Shown in pieces: positions 32,956 through 40,519 of a stretch of 43,491 nucleotides of DNA. Below the pieces are notes generated by a model. The model had not been told where the DNA came from. It made no database searches and worked only from the letters and a program-made list of their open reading frames with translations. Within the stretch, counting starts at the first letter, position 1; the number at the start of each line of letters is the position of its first letter. Made by a program: the position numbers and the translations under genes. Source of the DNA: an uncultured Eubacterium sp. (lineage in GTDB: Bacteria; Bacillota; Clostridia; Lachnospirales; Lachnospiraceae); assembly GCA_910586445.1 (NCBI GenBank), contig CAJUHV010000033.1, positions 1 through 43,491 of the forward strand, read 5' to 3'.

Positions 32956-34890
32956 ATGGCAGATGCAAAAAAGAACGTAATCATCGGAATCGACCTGGGC
33001 GGAACGGGCATAAAAATAGGGATTGTCGATACAGCATATGAGATGCTGGCGCAGACATCCATACCGACGGGGGCTGAGAGGCCGTATAAGCAGGTGATCG
33101 AAGATATGGGCAGGACGGCGCGCAGGCTCTTGGAGGATCATGGATGCAGCATGGAGGACTGTCTGGGAGTCGGTGTAGGAAGTCCTGGAACAATTGACAG
33201 TGAGAATGGAGTTGTATTGTATTCGAACAATATCCGCTGGGATAACGTGCCGTTAGCAGAAGAACTGAAAAAATATCTGCCGGTTCCGATCTATATAAAC
33301 AATGATGCAAACTGTGCAGCACTCGGTGAAGTGGTAAAGGGTGCGGCAAAGGGATATAAGAATGCGGCATTTTTGACGCTGGGCACCGGAGTAGGCGGGG
33401 GCATAGTCATAGACGGAAAAATATTTGAAGGCGGACATCCGGGCGGAGTAGAGCTTGGACATACGAGAATACGCTCTGAGGGCAGAAAATGTACATGCGG
33501 CAGGGATGACTGCCTGGAGGCTTATGCTTCTGCGTCAGCGTTGATCAAGGATGCAAAAGAAATGGCTAAACAGCATACAGAATCGCAGCTCTGGCAGCTT
33601 TGTGGGCAGAATCTGGATAACATGAATGCAAAGATTCCATTTGATGCCGCATGGGCAGGCGATGCATGTGGAAAAACACTGGTGGAAAACTATATCCGCT
33701 ATCTGGCAGATGGTATTATAGACCTCGTGAACATTTTCAGGCCGGATATTATCGTTCTGGGAGGCGGTGTATGCGCGCAGCGCGAAAAGCTGACAGAGCC
33801 GCTGACAAAATATCTGCAGGAAGGATGCTTTGGAGGCTCCGTCACCTATATTCCACAGGTAGTAATCGCACAAAACGGCAATGACGCAGGAATTATTGGT
33901 GCAGCCAGCCTTGTAGGGACACAGGCAGGCAGCGGGTCTTTATCCGGCTGTAAAAAGCAGTGCCTGTTTTTAGATCCGGTCTGTACAGAAAATATCTGGG
34001 GCGGCAGCCGTCTAAAAAACGAGTTCCATTATGAAGCAGCAGGAGAGCATACCGGCGAATGCTGGGGAATCTCCGCACATCCAAGCGGTGACGGCACGGT
34101 TAAAAATGGCAGCTTTGCCGGAAACAAGCTTTCTGAAATATGGGATCAGCATAGGGAGCTGTTTGGCAGCTGTGACAGCGACCGTTTCCCGCTGCTGGTC
34201 AAGATCATAGATGCAAAGGACGATCTGAGCATTCAGGTGCACCCGGATGATGCCTATGCAAATGTAAATGAAAACGGTTCCTTTGGAAAGACAGAATGCT
34301 GGTATGTCTTAGACTGCGACGAAGATGCTTCTCTTGTCATCGGACATCATGCAAAGACAAAAGAAGAGCTGAACGATATGATTGACGCGGGCAGATGGAC
34401 AGATCTGATTCGCGAAATCAAAATCAAAAAAGGTGATTTTATACAGATTGACCCGGGTACGGTACATGCGATCAAGGGCGGCTGTCTGATTCTTGAGACG
34501 CAGCAGAGCAGTGATATTACCTACCGCCTGTATGACTATGACAGGCTGCAGAACGGCAGGCCGAGGGAGCTTCATCTGCAGCAGAGCAAGGATGTCATTA
34601 CAGTACCGGCGAAGGATGCTGCCGACAGCGTAGTTTCAGCAGCAGACCTGCCTGTAAATCGGCTCAATGAATTATATAGCTGTACCTATTATAAAATCTT
34701 TAAGCTGGATGTCGCAGGAGAATTTCAGATGGAGCAGAAATATCCGTTCCTGCTGATGTCTGTGCTGGATGGAGAAGGAACCATTGACCAGCAGCCGCTG
34801 AAAAAGGGCGATCATTTTATTGTGCCATGCGGATATGGCAGCCTGTGCATCAATGGAAACTTGAGCCTGATGGCTTCTACCGTAGGTTAG
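32956..34890 (+). CDS. ROK-family sugar kinase fused to class I mannose-6-phosphate isomerase
   Basis: The start ATG at 32956 follows GAAGGAGAGAAGACTGGT; the frame is open 27 codons further up. The 644-aa protein joins two full-length enzymes. Residues 1-323 are a ROK kinase: ATP-binding DLGGTGIKIG, NNDANCAALGE, LGTGVGGGI, and the zinc motif GHTRI...CTCGRDDCLE with His169, Cys179, Cys181 and Cys186. A short Gly/Ser linker (324-332) leads to a class I ManA (333-644) with LSIQVHPDD, KTECWYVLD and DPGTVHAIKGG, which supply the zinc ligands. Mannose would be phosphorylated to mannose 6-phosphate and isomerised to fructose 6-phosphate in one polypeptide. The kinase might also use GlcNAc released by GH130. 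Both active sites look intact. Confidence 0.93.
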   Translation: MADAKKNVIIGIDLGGTGIKIGIVDTAYEMLAQTSIPTGAERPYKQVIEDMGRTARRLLEDHGCSMEDCLGVGVGSPGTIDSENGVVLYSNNIRWDNVPLAEELKKYLPVPIYINNDANCAALGEVVKGAAKGYKNAAFLTLGTGVGGGIVIDGKIFEGGHPGGVELGHTRIRSEGRKCTCGRDDCLEAYASASALIKDAKEMAKQHTESQLWQLCGQNLDNMNAKIPFDAAWAGDACGKTLVENYIRYLADGIIDLVNIFRPDIIVLGGGVCAQREKLTEPLTKYLQEGCFGGSVTYIPQVVIAQNGNDAGIIGAASLVGTQAGSGSLSGCKKQCLFLDPVCTENIWGGSRLKNEFHYEAAGEHTGECWGISAHPSGDGTVKNGSFAGNKLSEIWDQHRELFGSCDSDRFPLLVKIIDAKDDLSIQVHPDDAYANVNENGSFGKTECWYVLDCDEDASLVIGHHAKTKEELNDMIDAGRWTDLIREIKIKKGDFIQIDPGTVHAIKGGCLILETQQSSDITYRLYDYDRLQNGRPRELHLQQSKDVITVPAKDAADSVVSAADLPVNRLNELYSCTYYKIFKLDVAGEFQMEQKYPFLLMSVLDGEGTIDQQPLKKGDHFIVPCGYGSLCINGNLSLMASTVG

Positions 34891-34923
34891 CTGACGAGCA
34901 GTAAAATATGTCAGTAATGCCGG

Positions 34924-34974
34924 CTCACGAGCGTCAATGCCGAAAGGTGTATGGCAGGTTTCATCGCTCGTGAG
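34924..34974 (+). promoter_or_regulatory. Perfect inverted repeat before the YesL-like gene
   Basis: Arms CTCACGAGCG (34924-34933) and CGCTCGTGAG (34965-34974) enclose a 31-base loop with a nested TGCC/GGCA pair. There is no T run, so it may be an RNA processing or regulatory structure rather than a terminator. Confidence 0.5.
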
Positions 34975-35028
34975 TATAAAAATATCGGGCATGTTTCAAA
35001 AGTGAATGGGAGTACAAAGGAGTAGCAT

Positions 35029-35673
35029 ATGAATTTTAACTTAGACAATAAGTTTTTTAACGTTATGAATAAAGTGGCGGATGGATTCTTTTTATGCATC
35101 CTGTGGACTGTGTTCAGCCTTCCGGTTTTTACGCTGGGGGCCGCTACGACAGCACTTTATTATGTAGTGCACAAATCACTGCGGGGCAACCGCGGTTATG
35201 TGTGGAAAGGCTTTTGGTATTCTTTTAAGTCAAATTTTAAACAGACGACAATCATATGGCTGATTATGATGGTTGTGTTTGCATTTTTGTTTACAGATTA
35301 TCAGATCATGTCTGCTTTTTTGGAAAAGGGATCACCTCTGGGCATGTTAAGTTATTTCTTTTTTATTTTGATGATCTTCTGGTCGATCTGGTGCGTTTAT
35401 ATTTTTACATATTCTGCCAGATTTGAAAATGGGATTAAAGCTACATTGAAAAATGCCATAATTATTGCTATTATCAACCTGCCTTGGTCGGTGCTTGTAT
35501 TTGTGATTCTGGCAGCCAGCCTGCTTGCCATGTATCTGGTGCCGTTTATGCTTCTGGTGCTGCCGGCAGCTGTTATGTATATTTATGATATAATATTAGA
35601 GAAAATTTTCCGTAAGTATATGTCAGAAGAAGACCTAAAGAGGGAACTAGAGCTGGATATGGAAAATCATTAA
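35029..35673 (+). CDS. YesL-like (DUF624) membrane protein
   Basis: The 214-aa protein starts after ACAAAGGAGTAGCAT and has four to five membrane segments (about 18-40, 75-95, 105-130, 140-185). The N-terminal wording (FNVMNKVADGFFLCILWTVFSLPVFTLGAATTALYYVV) is that of the YesL/DUF624 family. These genes often sit beside oligosaccharide ABC transporters in Firmicutes, but their role is not established. It is the last plus-strand gene of the N-glycan locus. No clear terminator follows; the hairpin element at 35738 lies just downstream. Confidence 0.85.
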   Translation: MNFNLDNKFFNVMNKVADGFFLCILWTVFSLPVFTLGAATTALYYVVHKSLRGNRGYVWKGFWYSFKSNFKQTTIIWLIMMVVFAFLFTDYQIMSAFLEKGSPLGMLSYFFFILMIFWSIWCVYIFTYSARFENGIKATLKNAIIIAIINLPWSVLVFVILAASLLAMYLVPFMLLVLPAAVMYIYDIILEKIFRKYMSEEDLKRELELDMENH

Positions 35674-36121
35674 AATTGGGTAAAAGAACGCAGTCTGTTA
35701 TGAAAGCGTGTTTAAAAATGTTGAGTTTTTAAGATATGCTCTAGAGCGTGTCTTAAAAATGCTTTCCGTGAGATGTGCTTCACACTTGGTGGAGAATTTA
35801 TCCCAAATTTATGAGGCATAGCGGGCTATGTTGATTAAATTTGGGATAGATTATCCGCTAAGTGGGGAGTGCAGATCGCGGGAATGATTTTTCAAACACG
35901 CTCTAGAGCTGGTAATGCATAAATATCTTCTAATGTGTAAAGATGATCTTGTTTTAATGCGTCCAAAATATTCACCTCTCTTTGGATATATTATAATCTT
36001 TTGTTTTAGAAAGTACAATCCTATATGTTATAAATATTGTAAGGCTTTAGATTCGGCAGTTATGAATTAAAATTTAATGAATATATAACTATTTTGATCA
36101 TGTTTGTACAGCAGAGGTGTT
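35674..36121. other. Intergenic region with hairpin element
   Basis: It contains a partial element end at about 35702-35720, the 172-bp hairpin element (35738-35909) and AT-rich DNA with no gene. It separates the N-glycan locus from a minus-strand membrane protein gene. Confidence 0.7.
35738..35909. mobile_element. 172-bp imperfect hairpin, MITE-like
   Basis: The two ~85-bp halves are inverted repeats of each other (roughly three-quarters identical by eye). Both outer ends are GCTCTAGAGCGTGT, and TCCCAAATTTA is kept near the centre. It has no coding capacity. Related single ends lie at 7618-7640 and about 35702-35720. Without a matching transposase or clear target-site duplication, MITE status is an inference. 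Confidence 0.65.
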
Positions 36122-37834
36122 TCATTTTGCGGCTCCGGCAGCTTTGGACTGTTTATCCCATATCATAAAATAGTCATAATCAGAAATCTTTTGTTTGTAC
36201 TGGTCAAAATCCTTTTCACGAACAACCAATATGTCGTTTGTCCAAAGCTCATATCGCATCAGGTAGAAGAGATATCTGGAATTATAATCTGTACTTTTAC
36301 AGTAGATCAGGCAGGAATCGCCCGCCTGTACACCGTCCCGTAGCAGCAGCTGCTGGAGGCTGTACCGTTCGGTCTTGGTAAAGTCAGGCTGTCGGATAAA
36401 AGTATTTACATGAAGCCTGACTTGAAGCGCCAGTGAGGCTGTAATTAGTATGACGGAGAGCTTTGCGAGGTGTATTCCTTTAGTACCTGTGTATTCAATA
36501 TTAATACTTAAATTATTTAATGTACATATAATAAGAATCATGCTTATGCCGTATATAAAAATCAGCACAGAAAGTACATATCTGTCATAGCTTGCCAGGT
36601 GTGAAGCTTCACCCATCGGCATGGAGAAAATATACATTGCATATAAAGACAGCGTGTACGCAGACAGGCATCCCAGGCATGCAGCCATCATACAAAGCAG
36701 CTTTTTGGACTGGTTATAGGACCGTAACAATACAGCCAGTATAAGGAATAGAACGGTCAGTGTAAGCATTAGTTTCACTTCTATGCTGTCTGAAGATGTA
36801 AAGCGCTTTAAAATAAGGCGTGCGATCGTGATTAGGTCTTCAGCTGTTTTTTTGGCAAACACCTGTCCATAATTGGCCGCGCTCATAGAATGTTTGGTTT
36901 CCATGCCGTTTGGAAATGCAAAGGCGACGTGTTTTTTCCATAAATACATAGTAGAAAGCGGCAGCAGCAGGGCAGTAAGAGAAAAGCGAAGCTTATGGCA
37001 GCGGATGTATTCCCATGTGTATACAGTCAAAAACAGGACACATACTGCATAAAAGAAAATGCCGCTGTTTTTAATCTGCAGCAGAAGGATTAACGGTGCA
37101 GCAGAATAACAGAGTGCTTTTGGTGGTTCTTTTCTGTAATCATAAATAACTGCAAATGCAGCAACGCCTGCTAATGGGAGCAGGGTATCCACACGCAGCT
37201 CATAGATGGTAGTGTTTACAGATAAAGCCCACGTACTGTATAAGAGGCATGCCAGTGCAGCATACCAGCCGCTGCTGTTCATGTTTTTTGGTCTGAATGC
37301 GGTCAGGCTGAATAGAAAGCTGGCCAGCATAAACATCTGTGCCCAGAGCATACAGTCTTCGGATGCACCTAAAAACCGGCATACATAATAAAGAAACAGC
37401 GAGCTGCCCAATGGATAGGACTGGAAACGAATCACAGTGTCTTCAAAGTTTGGCATACGGTCTTCGATAAGCATATCTTTTACGACAGTGGCCCAGTGGC
37501 TGAAATTATCATAGCTGGTAAAATGTGCATTGCGCATCAGGCAGAAAAAATAAACCAGTACAAGAAGCAGGGAGGCATAGAGTATCCGGTTGCGCCCGCT
37601 GAACATATATTTGTGTTTCAAAGACACTGCCAGAAGCATAAAGCCGCCCAGATACAGCAGCCAGGCCGCTTCGGGCAGCAGATTTAATAAGCCTGCTGCA
37701 AACAGCAGGCCGGAACACCAGGCACACAGCAGTGTTGGAATAAATGAAACCTTAATATGATATTTGTTTGTAAAATATAGAAAATACCCGGTTATAGATA
37801 AAATAAGTAAACTAAATTTGATATATAAGATCAT
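36122..37834 (-). CDS. Polytopic membrane protein, possible GT-C glycosyltransferase
   Basis: The 570-aa protein has about eleven to thirteen membrane segments through residue 480 and a short soluble tail (RDGVQAGDSCLIYCKSTDYNSR onward). The first extracytoplasmic loop reads NAHFTSYDNFSHWATVVKDML, with an acidic residue placed as in GT-C polyprenyl-phosphate-dependent glycosyltransferases. No named family was recognised with certainty. It follows a GT2-GtrA fusion gene by 63 bp on the same strand, and such pairs commonly make and use lipid-linked sugars for surface polymers. A role in cell-envelope glycosylation is therefore the likely inference. Confidence 0.7.
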   Translation of the reverse strand: MILYIKFSLLILSITGYFLYFTNKYHIKVSFIPTLLCAWCSGLLFAAGLLNLLPEAAWLLYLGGFMLLAVSLKHKYMFSGRNRILYASLLLVLVYFFCLMRNAHFTSYDNFSHWATVVKDMLIEDRMPNFEDTVIRFQSYPLGSSLFLYYVCRFLGASEDCMLWAQMFMLASFLFSLTAFRPKNMNSSGWYAALACLLYSTWALSVNTTIYELRVDTLLPLAGVAAFAVIYDYRKEPPKALCYSAAPLILLLQIKNSGIFFYAVCVLFLTVYTWEYIRCHKLRFSLTALLLPLSTMYLWKKHVAFAFPNGMETKHSMSAANYGQVFAKKTAEDLITIARLILKRFTSSDSIEVKLMLTLTVLFLILAVLLRSYNQSKKLLCMMAACLGCLSAYTLSLYAMYIFSMPMGEASHLASYDRYVLSVLIFIYGISMILIICTLNNLSINIEYTGTKGIHLAKLSVILITASLALQVRLHVNTFIRQPDFTKTERYSLQQLLLRDGVQAGDSCLIYCKSTDYNSRYLFYLMRYELWTNDILVVREKDFDQYKQKISDYDYFMIWDKQSKAAGAAK

Positions 37835-37897
37835 GAATTTATTGCCTTTCCTGTCCGGGAGATTTAAAATAAATCCAGACGCTGTTAACTTGGTGTA

Positions 37898-39043
37898 TTA
37901 AATAAGCCTGCGTGAATGCTGCGGCAGCTGCCGGATAGGTGTGCGTTCTTCTTGAAAGACCCAGTTTTTTTGTATGGCAAAGCTGGCAGTAAATAGGAGC
38001 GTGTCCACAAACAGTTTTATAGTTATTTCTGACAGTCCTGTATGAAGGCAGGTGAACCATACAAGAAAAGAGCTGCAGGCCAGCTGGCTGATACAGAGCA
38101 TATAATATTTTATAAAAGTCTTTCGGCGGCCTGTGCTGTTTTTAAATACAATAGACATATTCATTGTATAATTATAAAGCGAGGATAATATACGTGCAGT
38201 GGCGGCAGCTGTCCAGATCTTTGGGGCTAGCGGCAGGAATCCCAGCAGCATGATCAGCAGGCTGTATATGCCGTAGTCAAGCAGAAAGGATGACAGTGAA
38301 GCGAGCGTGTATTTGAAAAATGTAGAAAAGATCTGAGAATAAATCGCAAAAGAATCTGCCAGAGGCCGAAAATGTGTTTCGCTGTTTGCATTGATGTAGA
38401 CAGTCTGGATGCCTATTTCTTTTATCGGGGTATGTGTATGCAGCGCTTCGATCAGCATATTTGTTTCGTATTCAAACCGTTCGCCCGGCAGGGTCAGGTA
38501 GCTTTTGATCAATTTATTTGGAATGGCCCGAAGTCCGGTCTGCGTATCTGTAATGGCTTTCGAATGTGATCTGGCTTCTTCCTGTCTGGCACTGCCTATA
38601 AATAATCTCAGCACCTGTCTGGTCATTTTGTTTCCGAAGCTGCTTTTCCATGGAACGGACGCTTCGTCAAAATCCCTGCATCCTAGAATCAATGCATGGG
38701 CAGATTCTGCGAGGGCAGTATCTAACCGTCCCACATCTTCTGCCATATGCTGTCCGTCAGAATCGGCGGTGATGACGCCAAGAAAATCATCGGAATAGTT
38801 CTGGCAGTAATAATTAAAGGCGTCTTTTAATGAGCGGCCTTTTCCCATATTTACAGCATGCACTAACAGGTCGCATTCCGGCAGAGATTTTACTGCATCA
38901 AAGATAGGCTGATACTGCGGGGCGCTGCCGTCATCAACGACGATGATTTTGGAAAAACCAATGTGAATCAGTTTTTTGATGTAGGCAGTCAGCCTGCTGT
39001 CGGGATTTAGGGACGGGATAATAAGTACTGAGCTGCGTGACAT
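37898..39043 (-). CDS. GT2 glycosyltransferase fused to a GtrA-like membrane domain
   Basis: The start ATG at 39043 follows AAGGAGTGATCAATT. Residues 1-235 of 381 are a GT2 domain of dolichol-phosphate-mannose-synthase type: SVLIIPSLNPDSRL, IIVVDDGSAP, GKGRSLKDAFNYYCQ, VITADSDGQH, and a conserved DTQTGLRAIP. Residues about 240-370 are a four-helix GtrA-like domain (LASLSSFLLDYGIYSLLIML, SSLYNYTMNMSIVFKN, KNWVFQEE). Such fusions attach a sugar to undecaprenyl phosphate and help move it across the membrane. The product would feed the membrane glycosyltransferase encoded next. The sugar is unknown. Confidence 0.88.
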   Translation of the reverse strand: MSRSSVLIIPSLNPDSRLTAYIKKLIHIGFSKIIVVDDGSAPQYQPIFDAVKSLPECDLLVHAVNMGKGRSLKDAFNYYCQNYSDDFLGVITADSDGQHMAEDVGRLDTALAESAHALILGCRDFDEASVPWKSSFGNKMTRQVLRLFIGSARQEEARSHSKAITDTQTGLRAIPNKLIKSYLTLPGERFEYETNMLIEALHTHTPIKEIGIQTVYINANSETHFRPLADSFAIYSQIFSTFFKYTLASLSSFLLDYGIYSLLIMLLGFLPLAPKIWTAAATARILSSLYNYTMNMSIVFKNSTGRRKTFIKYYMLCISQLACSSFLVWFTCLHTGLSEITIKLFVDTLLFTASFAIQKNWVFQEERTPIRQLPQHSRRLI

Positions 39044-39140
39044 AATTGATCACTCCTTACGTTTGTAGATTTGGGGCAGTATGCCCCTTGTGCATAAAAT
39101 ATTTTATAATGTCTGGAGAAATATTACAATTTAGTTGTAA

Positions 39141-39201
39141 ATAAGATTTTTATAAGATTTTCATATGAATTTATTAAGATTTTATTAAGAGGCGGTATAA
39201 T
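39141..39201 (+). promoter_or_regulatory. Phased 11-bp direct repeats and promoter before ogg
   Basis: ATAAGATTTT-like units have their AAG at 39143, 39154, 39176 and 39187, that is 11, 22 and 11 bp apart, with a weaker unit in the gap. The repeats end beside a TATAAT box (39196-39201) facing the ogg gene. Repeats one helical turn apart are typical of OmpR-family response-regulator sites. Confidence 0.5.
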
Positions 39202-39235
39202 TGATTTATGAAAGTAAACTTTGAATAGGGATGGG

Positions 39236-40069
39236 ATGAACGATAAAACTATGATTAAAGTACATATTTCGGATGATTTTGATTTAGAAAAAATAGCATT
39301 GTCAGGGCAGTGTTTCCGGGTAAGGAGGTTTGCGGACGGAATATACCGTTTTATCAAGCGGGAACGGGTTTTATATATCAAGCAGCTGGATCGGGATAAC
39401 TATCAGGTATCGTGCGGGGATGATGAATGGCATGAGGTATGGAACGACTATTTTGATCTGTCCAGACAGTATGCCGCGATCTGCGGACGTGTGGGAGAAA
39501 ATAACGGGTTTATAAGTAAAGCAGCTGCATACAGCCGGGGAATCCGGGTACTGCACCAAGACCCCTGGGAAATGCTTATTACATTTATTATATCGCAGAG
39601 GAAAAATATACCTGCGATTACAAGGTCGGTAGAGGCTTTGGCACAGAAATACGGACGTGTAATAAAGACTGATTATGAAACTGTGTCAGCTTTTCCGACG
39701 CCGGAAGAAATGCAGGCTGCAGCCGAGAAGGATTTGTCGGAATGCGGCCTTGGATACCGCACTGCCTATGTGCAGGATGCGGTATCCAAAATAGTATCCG
39801 GGACTGTGGATCTGGATGAGATGCGCAGGATGGACGACGACAGACTGTTTCAAGAGCTTTTAAAAATACATGGTGTAGGCAAAAAGGTAGCAAACTGTGT
39901 CAGGCTGTTTGGCTATGGGCGTACTGCCAGTGTGCCTGTAGACGTATGGATTGCAAGGGCTATTTCAGAGGAATGTGCAGGCTGCGATCCATTTCCTGCG
40001 TATGGAAATGAGGCGGGAATCGTCCAGCAGTTTGTATTTTATTATATTCGGAATGCAGGCCGTAGTTAA
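39236..40069 (+). CDS. ogg: 8-oxoguanine DNA glycosylase (OGG1 type)
   Basis: The chosen start is ATG at 39236 behind AATAGGGATGGG; a TTG five codons up is weaker. The 277-aa enzyme removes oxidised guanine and nicks the strand. After the N-terminal domain (SGQCFRVRRFADGIYRF) comes PWEMLITFIISQRKNIPAI. The helix-hairpin-helix follows: LLKIHGVGKKVANCVRLFGYG, with the catalytic Lys in GVGKKVA, then VPVDVWIARAI with the catalytic Asp. Length and order match clostridial OGG proteins. Its last 110 bp overlap the end of a minus-strand gene. Confidence 0.93.
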   Translation: MNDKTMIKVHISDDFDLEKIALSGQCFRVRRFADGIYRFIKRERVLYIKQLDRDNYQVSCGDDEWHEVWNDYFDLSRQYAAICGRVGENNGFISKAAAYSRGIRVLHQDPWEMLITFIISQRKNIPAITRSVEALAQKYGRVIKTDYETVSAFPTPEEMQAAAEKDLSECGLGYRTAYVQDAVSKIVSGTVDLDEMRRMDDDRLFQELLKIHGVGKKVANCVRLFGYGRTASVPVDVWIARAISEECAGCDPFPAYGNEAGIVQQFVFYYIRNAGRS

Positions 40070-40376
40070 ACAGGGTATCTGCGTGCGCAGCTGTCATTGA
40101 TCTTGGCCTGTCTGTATTGGAAGAATATTTTGCAGGTTCAGATCCTGTAGTGTCTGGCAAGGAGGCAGCGGGATTTGAAGTTTCTTTTCGCTTGTCTGAT
40201 GAAGAGACAGCAGGATCTGGTACTTCTTTTCGCTTGTCTGATAAAAGGGCAGCAGGATTTGAAGATGCCTTTAGTTTGTCGGACAGGAAAGGGTCATTTT
40301 TGGCGGCCGTGATCATAATGGCAGCGGTAAAGAGAATGATTGCTGTTGTTCTTTTTGTTTTTTGGTAACTGTTCAA
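39960..40376 (-). CDS. Small exported repeat protein, unknown
   Basis: The frame opens with TTG at 40376, seven bases behind GGAGG, which supports it as a real gene despite the overlap with ogg. The 138-aa product has an N-terminal signal or anchor (KRTTAIILFTAAIMITAAK, about 8-26). Three to four degenerate 16-residue repeats follow (LSDKRKEVPDPAVSS, SDKRKETSNPAASL), then a hydrophilic tail. No family was recognised. It lies 143 bp after blaR1-like on the same strand. The 3' third overlaps ogg on the opposite strand, so that part may be under mixed constraint. Confidence 0.5.
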   Translation of the reverse strand: MNSYQKTKRTTAIILFTAAIMITAAKNDPFLSDKLKASSNPAALLSDKRKEVPDPAVSSSDKRKETSNPAASLPDTTGSEPAKYSSNTDRPRSMTAAHADTLFNYGLHSEYNKIQTAGRFPPHFHTQEMDRSLHIPLK

Positions 40377-40519
40377 TGAATATCCTCCGGTGTGTTTTAT
40401 TTGTTAATTTACGTTTGCGGATTTGCAAAGCGGTTTCAAAATGGCATTCAAACGGCATCTAAGTGATAAAAAAATTATATATAGCTCTGTAAAATAATTT
40501 TTATGTCTGTGGAGCGCAA

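Noticed and set aside
40117..40368. 83-aa plus-strand ORF opposite the small exported repeat protein
   Set aside because: The minus-strand frame has a well-spaced GGAGG and a signal-like N-terminus; the plus frame has neither.
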